10,013 nucleotides of DNA from NCBI GenBank assembly GCA_964466645.1, contig CAYXPB010000196.1, positions 1-10,013 on the forward strand, written 5' to 3'. Positions within the stretch are counted from its first letter, which is position 1; each line of letters begins with the position of its first letter. The stretch is from Acetivibrio sp964466645. Its GTDB lineage: Bacteria; Bacillota; Clostridia; Acetivibrionales; Acetivibrionaceae. The notes under the pieces are model-generated. The model saw nothing but the letters and a program-made list of their open reading frames with translations, was not told the origin of the DNA and searched no databases. Position numbers and translations under genes: made by a program. Below, piece by piece: positions 1-6,381 of the stretch.

Positions 1-72
1 TATAAGGCAGATAAAGGGGATGAAGTACTTTTAGGGTTTAAGAGTGACAAGGAGGTTCAGAACCGATTAGTT

Positions 73-855
73 GTGGACAGTCATGTACATATTGTATTTA
101 GAGATCCTGGAGAAGTGGTTGTTGATAAAAAGGTAGAGCGTCTTGTAGAAAAAAGCATAGATATTCCGACAAAACAGGCAATTTTGAACTATATGAACAG
201 AGCAAATATTGACAAGTCAGTTATTTTTGACTGGTCGGGTGCACTGGAAAACGATTTTATAAGCAGCAATGAGAAGGTGGCAGAACTAAGCAGGTACAGT
301 GACAGGTTTATAGGGTTTGGTGTTCCGTCATTTAAAGACCCCAAGTTTGTTGACACTGTGGCGGATATGGGGATGAAAGGGCTTAAGTTTAATCCCAGCC
401 TGCAAGGATTTTATCCTGATGACCAGGATTTTCTAAAGGTCTGTGGACGTGCTTATGAACACAGGCTTCCTATAATTATTCATTCAGGCCCTGAGTCGGC
501 AGGTAAATTAAAATATGATATGCCTGTATATCTTGATGACATTGCAGTGGAGTATCCTAACCTGAGTATAATCATTGCCCATATCGGTGTACGTGGGTTT
601 ACAAGCCAACAGGCTATCATGGTAGCAGAGAAGAATTCAAACGTTTACGTTGAAACCTCTTGGGCAAGTGAAGAACTTGTGAAAGAAGCTATCACTAAAT
701 TGGGTCCTGATAATGTCATATTCGGGTCTGATTTTCCATCCAGAAGTCCTATTACCGAACTTGAGAAGATTAACAACCTTCTAAAAAGCGGTTTTATAGG
801 GAAGGAAGAATATTATAAGATTGTAGGCGGTAATATTCTTAAGTTAATTCAATAG
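73..855 (+). CDS. Metal-dependent amidohydrolase, TIM-barrel (amidohydrolase_2 type)
   Basis: Cytoplasmic hydrolase or decarboxylase of the amidohydrolase superfamily; the substrate is unknown. Counting from the GTG at 73 (260 aa), the metal site looks complete: HxH at H4/H6 (DSHVHI), K105 in GLKFNP, H137 in IIIHSG, H170 in IIAHIG and D220 in FGSDFP, in the family's order and spacing. The start is uncertain. The frame is open to the window edge with no stop, the 24 upstream codons look coding (many begin with G), and no other ATG/GTG/TTG occurs there. The residues before the GTG (RLVV) also fit the first beta strand, which in relatives reads like MIIDSHVH. The GGAGG at 51-55 is 17 nt from the GTG, too far for a normal ribosome site. 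The gene may therefore be 5'-partial with an N-terminal extension. It leads the cluster; the kinase gene follows after 34 nt. Confidence 0.85.
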   Translation: MDSHVHIVFRDPGEVVVDKKVERLVEKSIDIPTKQAILNYMNRANIDKSVIFDWSGALENDFISSNEKVAELSRYSDRFIGFGVPSFKDPKFVDTVADMGMKGLKFNPSLQGFYPDDQDFLKVCGRAYEHRLPIIIHSGPESAGKLKYDMPVYLDDIAVEYPNLSIIIAHIGVRGFTSQQAIMVAEKNSNVYVETSWASEELVKEAITKLGPDNVIFGSDFPSRSPITELEKINNLLKSGFIGKEEYYKIVGGNILKLIQ

Positions 856-889
856 TAACTACTGAAAAAGTGTTAACGGGTGACAAATT

Positions 890-1480
890 GTGATTATTAA
901 AATCGGTGGAAGTTTGGTTAATGAAGCAAAGGGGATACTGGAAATAATAAAACCATATTCTCCTGTAATAGTACCGGGAGGAGGGCATTTTGCGGACTAT
1001 ATACGTAAAATGGATAATAAAATGAATTTGTCCGATGAATCTGCCCATAGAATGGCTATATTTGCTACACATCAATATGGCATATATCTATCTGATATAT
1101 CCGGTATAAAATGTAGTAATAAAATCGATGTCGGCCCCTTGATTTTATTACCTTATGATCTGCTTTGTGAGCATGAACCCTTCGAATATTCCTGGGAGGT
1201 AACATCCGACTGTATTGCCTGTTTTGCTGCAAATCTATACGGCTGTGAGTCTTTTGTACTTCTGAAAAAAGTTGATGGGATATTTGCTGGTGGAACGCTG
1301 CAAAAAGCTATAGACATACGGTCGTTAAAACGAATTGAGCAGTCTGTAGTGGATTGTAGGCTTGCAGACTACATGTGTAAATACGGTATTGACTGTTACA
1401 TATATAATGCGTCCGATATTGACAAGTTTAGAGATGATTTTATTAAAGGAAATTATGGGACGAAGATATACTGCACATAG
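890..1480 (+). CDS. MfnE-like small kinase, amino acid kinase fold
   Basis: A 196-residue amino-acid-kinase-fold protein, shorter than aspartate, glutamate or uridylate kinases. It begins with the phosphate-binding KIGGSL (residues 4-9). It then has IVPGGGHFAD (27-36), a DESAHRMAI stretch (49-57), SWEVTSDCIA (101-110) and LLKKVDGI (124-131). This pattern matches the compact kinases typified by archaeal MfnE, which phosphorylates aminomethyl-furanmethanol phosphate to the diphosphate in methanofuran synthesis; relatives occur in methylotroph C1 clusters. The family call rests on these motifs. That the substrate here is a furan phosphate is inference, helped by the MfnF-type gene downstream. 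The start is GTG at 890, directly before the first beta strand; the ribosome site is weak (GGGTG at 878-882). Confidence 0.8.
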   Translation: MIIKIGGSLVNEAKGILEIIKPYSPVIVPGGGHFADYIRKMDNKMNLSDESAHRMAIFATHQYGIYLSDISGIKCSNKIDVGPLILLPYDLLCEHEPFEYSWEVTSDCIACFAANLYGCESFVLLKKVDGIFAGGTLQKAIDIRSLKRIEQSVVDCRLADYMCKYGIDCYIYNASDIDKFRDDFIKGNYGTKIYCT

Positions 1481-1519
1481 CCATGATGTTAATTAATTTT
1501 ATCTAAGTGAGGATGTCCG

Positions 1520-2707
1520 ATGATTAAAAATAGACATAAAGAAATGACATATTATCAGATTTGCAGGGAACTCAGCACTGCCGCTGTTAATGGAAGTATA
1601 ACAAACAGCAGAAGTGGTTTTTGTGGAGGAAAAAGAACGGGTAATCCGAACGGAGAATGGGGCTATAAGTCTGAAACATTTTATAGTAAGGTAATTGACG
1701 ATTTTAAAAATGAGGATAACGATTATGAAAGAATTAGGGAAATTAATTTTTTGCTAAAGGATATATCCAAAGAAGGTATATTGTCAAACTATACCTGCAG
1801 ACGCAACTATGTTTCATTTGATGGGGAAAGTTTTGAAGAGGATACTATTGAGGTACTGGAGTGTATTGCCTGTGACGACCAGGAAATCAGGGCAACAGTA
1901 TATGGAAAAGGCGGAAAACTTGCAATTTCGGATTTCGGGCTTGTCCAGGGCAAAATCAATGAGATCCGACGGCTCAGAAAAGCTATCGATAAAAAAAATA
2001 CAACAGGAAGGTCAAATGTTATTCTCGATCCTGAGGCGGGGGGGCTGTTAACTGCAATGCTTGTGGGCTACTTGTTTGAAGGGGACCGTGTGACAGCCGG
2101 GACTAGCTATTTATTTAACCATATTGAGAAGTATGTCCAGAATTCTTTAGTGACGGTAATTGATAGAATTACTCCGGATTATCCCGTTTATTTCACTAAA
2201 GACGAGGAGGGAACCTTGTCTCAACATGAAGTAGTTCTCATAAATGAGGGTAAAATAGGCACGTGCTTAACTGATAGTCTAACAGCCGATTTGCTTGATA
2301 CAAGAAATAACGGTCGTTCAAGGTCTCAGGATTACAGGTTTATTCCTTTGCCGAGAATAGCCAATATAGTGTTGAAAAGCAGCTCATATAGCTTCAAGGA
2401 TTTACTTTCAAGTGTTGGTAACGGTATATATTGTATTGGCGTATCGGGAGCAGCAGTTGATGTGGCTTCAGGAGTCATCCATATGAATTTTCAGGCTGCC
2501 TGTAGTATTAAAAATGGAGAACTGGATAAACCGATTGGTAATACTTCCTTATCTATAAATATTTTTGAATTTATTCAAAAAATAAAACTGGTTGGTAACG
2601 ATGAAAGGATCTTTGTCCGTGTAATGGGTAAAGGAAGGCCTTTGCAAAATCATATTATCGGATTTGGGAGTCCCCATCTGGTTTTGGAGGATTGTTATGT
2701 ACGTTAG
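1520..2707 (+). CDS. TldD-like protein lacking zinc ligands
   Basis: A homologue of TldD, the catalytic half of the TldD/TldE metalloprotease that trims modified peptides such as microcin B17. At 395 aa it is shorter than typical TldD (about 450-480). The core is recognisable: ILDPEAGGLL (168-177), EGDR (187-190), NNGRSRS then PLPRIANIVL (263-285), a GNGIYCIG stretch (300-307) and GFGSPHL near the C terminus. The HEAVGH zinc helix is replaced by AMLVGY (179-184). The cysteine that is the third ligand aligns with M369 in VRVMGKG. No zinc proteolysis of the usual kind is expected. It probably pairs with the overlapping TldE-like product as a heterodimer. A role as scaffold, binding protein or new enzyme is inference. 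The start is ATG 1520, with GTGAGG at 1507-1512. Confidence 0.85.
   Translation: MIKNRHKEMTYYQICRELSTAAVNGSITNSRSGFCGGKRTGNPNGEWGYKSETFYSKVIDDFKNEDNDYERIREINFLLKDISKEGILSNYTCRRNYVSFDGESFEEDTIEVLECIACDDQEIRATVYGKGGKLAISDFGLVQGKINEIRRLRKAIDKKNTTGRSNVILDPEAGGLLTAMLVGYLFEGDRVTAGTSYLFNHIEKYVQNSLVTVIDRITPDYPVYFTKDEEGTLSQHEVVLINEGKIGTCLTDSLTADLLDTRNNGRSRSQDYRFIPLPRIANIVLKSSSYSFKDLLSSVGNGIYCIGVSGAAVDVASGVIHMNFQAACSIKNGELDKPIGNTSLSINIFEFIQKIKLVGNDERIFVRVMGKGRPLQNHIIGFGSPHLVLEDCYVR
2686..2690 (+). promoter_or_regulatory. Ribosome binding site inside the tldD-like gene
   Basis: GGAGG lies inside the end of the TldD-like gene, 6 nt before the ATG at 2697. This decides the start of the TldE-like gene: an upstream in-frame TTG at 2664 has no comparable site. 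The two genes overlap by 11 nt, which suggests translational coupling and equal amounts of the two subunits. Confidence 0.8.
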
Positions 2708-4004
2708 TAATTCAGATGTAGTGATTGAAACGTGTAAAAATCAAGTTAAACAGTTTGTTTCTATGGCTGACCAGGTGGAGATATATTCACTTATCCATGA
2801 GAAAACGGGAGTTTTCCTTAGTGACAGCAAAATCGGCACTTTGGAGGAACATACCGAAGGTACTTCAGCCAGATTTATAAGGGGGGATAATGAATACTAT
2901 TTTTATTACCCTTTTCTAAATACCGGTGATACTCTATCGGTAGAGAAGGTGCTGAGAAACACTGTTCCTTTTAGACATATCAATACTTTTAACAGGAATA
3001 AGGAATTGGTGATTAAAAGCGAAGGATGTAGAATCTACCAGGATATAAGCAGGCAGCTAGTTGATAAAGCTGAAAAAATAAAGGAAAATATAATGCGAAT
3101 TGATAGAAATATAAGAATTACTGATTTTCAGNNNNNNNNNNCTTACATAAATAAAACTGTTTGTATTACAAATACTTCAGGAACCTTAGCTTACCAGGAA
3201 TCTCCCGAGTTTACTTTTGAAGTTGAGATACAAAGGAAAGGCAATGGGGATTCAACTCTGGGAAGTTGCTATTTATATGGCCGTTCTATGGATGATATAA
3301 GTATTGATACAATAATAACCGATATATCCTTTCCGCTTTCATTTGATTCATTCAGTAATGTTGAAAGTCAGGATACATATGATTGTGTAGTTTTCGGTCA
3401 TCCGATTACAGCAAGCATACTTGAAAACATTGCATATTATGACCTGATGAAGAACCCTGTATCTGAGAGAGATGCAAGGTTCGAATTATACGATGATCCA
3501 CTGATTCCTTATTCGGTCAATTATTTACCTTTTGATGATTTTGGGAGAAGTAATAATAAAGTACTCCTTTATGGAAACGCATATAGCAAAGATTTAAAAG
3601 GAGTTAACTCATGCTACAAGGTTGCGCCTAAAAACATTCACAGAGATGTTAGAATTTACCCGGATATTCAACCTTCAAACCTTACGTTAAGAGGAAGCAA
3701 CTGCAATAAGAGTGACCTTTATTCTGATGTTAAAAGAGGACTTTATTGCCACTTGATCGTTGGAAATCATTATTGTTCCGATCAGTTTATCGAAGGAACA
3801 GTTTTTAACGGATTTGAAATCAACAATGGGAAACTTTCCAAGGCATTGCATCCATTTAAGGTAAGAATAGATAAAAGATGTTTTATGAAAAGCATTTATG
3901 CACTTGCGGATGATTACAGACAGGTTAGACCTTTTCCTTGGTGGACACCTGTTGTTACTGTTATACCTACAGTATTTGCCAGGGGGTTAAAGTTGCTTTC
4001 ATAA
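2697..4004 (+). CDS. TldE/PmbA-like protein (contains assembly gap)
   Basis: A second TldD/PmbA-superfamily protein, about 435 aa, and the expected partner of the TldD-like product. The N-terminal domain (1-145) has family features such as ADQVEIYSLIHEKTGVFL (24-41). The C-terminal domain shows DCVVFGHPITASILENIA (229-246), DPLIPYSVNYLPFDDFG (267-283) matching the family's DP..P.G....FDdEG element, PSNLTLRG (326-333), RGLYCHLIVG (347-356) and FEINNGKLSKAL (373-384). There is no HExxxH, as is normal for TldE. A 10-N run replaces residues 146-149. The frame is the same on both sides, and the flanking segments (ITDFQ, then INKTVCITNTSG) fit the family with only a few residues missing, so the gap size may be roughly right, but the exact sequence is unknown. 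With its partner also lacking a metal site, the complex looks non-proteolytic. Confidence 0.82.
   Translation: MYVSNSDVVIETCKNQVKQFVSMADQVEIYSLIHEKTGVFLSDSKIGTLEEHTEGTSARFIRGDNEYYFYYPFLNTGDTLSVEKVLRNTVPFRHINTFNRNKELVIKSEGCRIYQDISRQLVDKAEKIKENIMRIDRNIRITDFQXXXXYINKTVCITNTSGTLAYQESPEFTFEVEIQRKGNGDSTLGSCYLYGRSMDDISIDTIITDISFPLSFDSFSNVESQDTYDCVVFGHPITASILENIAYYDLMKNPVSERDARFELYDDPLIPYSVNYLPFDDFGRSNNKVLLYGNAYSKDLKGVNSCYKVAPKNIHRDVRIYPDIQPSNLTLRGSNCNKSDLYSDVKRGLYCHLIVGNHYCSDQFIEGTVFNGFEINNGKLSKALHPFKVRIDKRCFMKSIYALADDYRQVRPFPWWTPVVTVIPTVFARGLKLLS
3132..3141. other. Assembly gap (10 N) inside the TldE-like gene
   Basis: Ten undetermined bases. The open frame continues in the same phase on both sides only because 10 bases were inserted. 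If the real gap differs, the gene could be longer or frameshifted. Confidence 0.95.
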
Positions 4005-4085
4005 TTTATGGTGATAAAAAAGTAAGCAAATATGAAATATGAAAATAGATGAATAATATTTTAACATTGTAGAGGAGGAAAAAAG

Positions 4086-5216
4086 ATGAAAAAAAATTAC
4101 CTGGAGCAAACGTATAGAAGGATTAACGATTATCTTAAAGAAAACGGTTTTGACGTAATGGTAGTTACATCCTACGAAAATTGTTATTATCTTTCAGGAG
4201 TGTTTTTGTATTATAATGCGCTGATTATTGCAAAGGACAAAGATCCTATTCTACTGGTCAAGTATATTGACCGGCAGCTTGCTCAAAATACCAGCTTTAT
4301 AAGCGATATCAGGGGATATTCACCTTATCCCATAGAGAATCAGGGAAATATTATCATAGGTAGTTATGCAGAAAGTATAGCTCAAATTATCCAGGAGTTG
4401 GGATACAGAAAGGGTAAGATTTGTATGGCTGATTACTGGGCTGTTTTGCGACCTTATATAACATTGAGGGAAGAACTTCCCGAGGCGCAAATTATAGTCG
4501 CAGAACCGTTCTTGGAAGAGGTCAGAATGGTAAAACTGCCCCATGAAATAGACATGATAAAGAGATCATTGGAGCTTTTGGATACAGCTTACGGGAGTGC
4601 AGTTGAGTTTATAAGGGAAGGTGTATCCGAGGCTGAGATCGCAGGTGAAATTGCAAAAAGTGTCTGGAAGAATTCAGGAGAGCTTTGGCATGCCATTATT
4701 GCCAGTGGAGAAAATTCCATGTTGCCTCATTCAAAGATAAGCGATAGAAAACTTCAGGAAGGAGATAATGTGGTTATAGATCTTGTATCATGCTACGATA
4801 GCTATTATGCAGGGTTGACAAGGACTTTTACAGTTGGAAAACCTTCTGCCATGAAAAAAGAGTTATATGATATTTTACTTGAAACAGCTGAAAAGGTTTA
4901 TACATCTGTACGTCCAGGTATGGAGATAGGTATGATAGCAAAAACGGCACTTCAATTTATTGAAAGCAAAGGTTATTCAAAAAATATCCGTCATGCTTTC
5001 GGACATGCCATAGGAACTTTCCCGCATGAATCTCCAATCCTAAATACAAGTGAAAAAAGGGAATTAAAGGAGAATATGGTCTTTTGCTTTGAACCCGGAA
5101 TTTATATACCTGATGTTGGAGGTTTTCGTCTTGGGGATCTTGTTGTTATGACAGAGGAAGGTTTGAAAAGAATGAATGATGGTTTTAGAAATCTTAATAC
5201 CAATACAGTTTATTGA
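4086..5216 (+). CDS. M24 (Xaa-Pro dipeptidase/creatinase-fold) protein with altered metal site
   Basis: A 376-residue two-domain protein: a creatinase-type N-terminal domain (about 1-145) and a pita-bread catalytic domain (about 150-370). Family marks include PHSKISDRKLQEGD (214-227), VVIDLVSCYDSYYAGLTRTF (229-248), FGHAIGTFPHESP (305-317) and MVFCFEPGIYIPDVGGFRLGD (331-351). In active aminopeptidase P relatives five residues bind two metals. Here D232, H307 and E336 remain, and H215 and H314 are present. The second Asp (usually in the sDiTRT motif) is G243, and the second Glu (usually RIED) is G350. The usual dinuclear site therefore cannot form. Creatinase is a known metal-free member of the fold, so a different C-N bond reaction or a binding role is possible. 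The start has a strong site, GAGGAGG at 4072-4078, 7 nt before the ATG. Confidence 0.88.
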   Translation: MKKNYLEQTYRRINDYLKENGFDVMVVTSYENCYYLSGVFLYYNALIIAKDKDPILLVKYIDRQLAQNTSFISDIRGYSPYPIENQGNIIIGSYAESIAQIIQELGYRKGKICMADYWAVLRPYITLREELPEAQIIVAEPFLEEVRMVKLPHEIDMIKRSLELLDTAYGSAVEFIREGVSEAEIAGEIAKSVWKNSGELWHAIIASGENSMLPHSKISDRKLQEGDNVVIDLVSCYDSYYAGLTRTFTVGKPSAMKKELYDILLETAEKVYTSVRPGMEIGMIAKTALQFIESKGYSKNIRHAFGHAIGTFPHESPILNTSEKRELKENMVFCFEPGIYIPDVGGFRLGDLVVMTEEGLKRMNDGFRNLNTNTVY

Positions 5217-5230
5217 GATAGGAGGTCAAT

Positions 5231-6256
5231 ATGATACTTTCCCAGATACAGTTTGATATAACAAACAGGTGTAACATGTCATGTACTCACTGCAGAAATG
5301 GAGACCTTCAGGAGAAAGATATTCGCGAATTAGCACTTGATGAGTGCAAAAGGGTGTTTGATGAAGCAAGAATGCTAGGATGCCAGTGGGTTAATATATG
5401 TGGAGGGGAACCTTTATTGCATAAGGATGTATACTCGATAATCAAATATACATCCAGGTATGCCAATACCATACTGCTGACTAATGGATACCTGATTGAC
5501 AATGAAGTTGCAAATAAGCTGCGGCAGGCAAATACAACGCTTGTACAGATAAGCCTTGATTCATCGGTTCCGGGAAAACACGATGAAATGAGAAATCGAA
5601 AAGGAGCATATGACCATGTATTTAGAGCGGTAGAAGCTTTAAATAAAGAGGAAGTTGAAGTGTGTTTTATGGTGACTCTTTCAAGACAAAATAAGGACGA
5701 ATTTTCTTCAATTCTTGAATTGGCCAATAATGCAGGTGTATCGTTTGTGAATTTCAGAAGGCTAATCCCTCAGGGAAGGGGTTGCGACCATTATAACGAC
5801 ATGTCTTTATCAAAAGATGAAATCAGAACTTTTTTAGATGATGTCAAAAATTTGGAGACTAAATATTCCATAGGTATATGCCTTTTTCCCTTTTATACAC
5901 TAAAGGATGAAAATGAATTAAAGGCTTATATGGAGGAACCCTCCAAGTTTGCCGATGGTGGGTGTTCGGCTGCAATAGGAGGGCTGGCAGTTGACTCCTA
6001 TGGTGACTTGCTGCTTTGCCCGCATATTCCAAAGAAGCTGGGAAACATCAGGGAGGATTCCCTTGAAGAAGTCTGGAGCAAGAACGCTACCATAAATTTA
6101 CTGCGAGACAGGCGCAATTTGAAGGGACAGTGTGGGGTCTGCAAGTTTTCGAACATATGTGGTGGATGCAGGGCTTATCCATATCAACTTAACGGTGACA
6201 TACTGGGAGAAGATGAGCTCTGCACTGAGTTTTACAGAAATTCGAAGTTTGATTAA
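5231..6256 (+). CDS. Radical SAM/SPASM domain enzyme
   Basis: A 341-residue radical S-adenosylmethionine enzyme. C14, C18 and C21 (CNMSCTHC) form the CxxxCxxC site for the SAM-binding [4Fe-4S] cluster, followed by GGEP (58-61) and ISLDS (107-111). The C terminus is a SPASM region with C245, C263, C301, C304, C310, C313 and C331, enough for two auxiliary clusters. The layout resembles PqqE, MftC and the heme-pathway AhbC/AhbD proteins, which modify peptides or small cofactors. The substrate is not evident. No convincing precursor peptide gene lies beside it in this window, so a peptide substrate is not shown. It follows the M24 gene by 14 nt with GGAGGT at 5221-5226, so it is almost certainly in the same operon. 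Confidence 0.92.
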   Translation: MILSQIQFDITNRCNMSCTHCRNGDLQEKDIRELALDECKRVFDEARMLGCQWVNICGGEPLLHKDVYSIIKYTSRYANTILLTNGYLIDNEVANKLRQANTTLVQISLDSSVPGKHDEMRNRKGAYDHVFRAVEALNKEEVEVCFMVTLSRQNKDEFSSILELANNAGVSFVNFRRLIPQGRGCDHYNDMSLSKDEIRTFLDDVKNLETKYSIGICLFPFYTLKDENELKAYMEEPSKFADGGCSAAIGGLAVDSYGDLLLCPHIPKKLGNIREDSLEEVWSKNATINLLRDRRNLKGQCGVCKFSNICGGCRAYPYQLNGDILGEDELCTEFYRNSKFD

Positions 6257-6276
6257 AATTCAATTATTAGTAAAAT

Positions 6277-6285
6277 TGCTATAAT
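6277..6285 (+). promoter_or_regulatory. Extended -10 promoter
   Basis: TGCTATAAT is a perfect extended -10 element (TGn then TATAAT) in the 125-nt spacer after the radical SAM gene. No good -35 is present, as often with extended -10 promoters. It would start transcription about 90 nt before the MfnF-like gene, giving the last two cluster genes a separate or additional promoter. The call rests on the consensus match only. Confidence 0.5.
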
Positions 6286-6336
6286 GATATTACATTGGAA
6301 GAATATATTAGCCCAATATAAAATCAAAATAATTGC

Positions 6337-6361
6337 TTGCAAAAGTAAATTTTACGTGCAA
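6337..6361. promoter_or_regulatory. Imperfect dyad before MfnF-like gene (possible operator)
   Basis: The segment has matched ends (TTGCA at one side, TGCAA at the other) and a perfect inner inverted repeat, GTAAA-T-TTTAC. It lies between the extended -10 element and the ribosome site. Its position in the leader would suit a repressor site or a small RNA hairpin. No regulator gene is in the window. Confidence 0.3.
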
Positions 6362-6381
6362 TATAAAGGGAGGTGTCTATA

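Noticed and set aside
839..1075. Minus-strand open frame over the kinase start
   Set aside because: It overlaps a well-supported plus-strand gene, has no family motif and no fitting ribosome site.
1809..2051. Alternate-frame ORF inside the TldD-like gene
   Set aside because: It is fully inside a gene with clear family motifs in the other frame, and has no ribosome site.
2664..2696. TTG start for the TldE-like gene
   Set aside because: The ATG at 2697 has GGAGG at ideal spacing, and the extra residues (tryptophan-rich) fit no family N terminus.
5308..5727. 139-codon minus-strand frame inside the radical SAM gene
   Set aside because: It is antisense to a gene with full catalytic motifs; the Ser-rich low-information translation is typical of a shadow frame.
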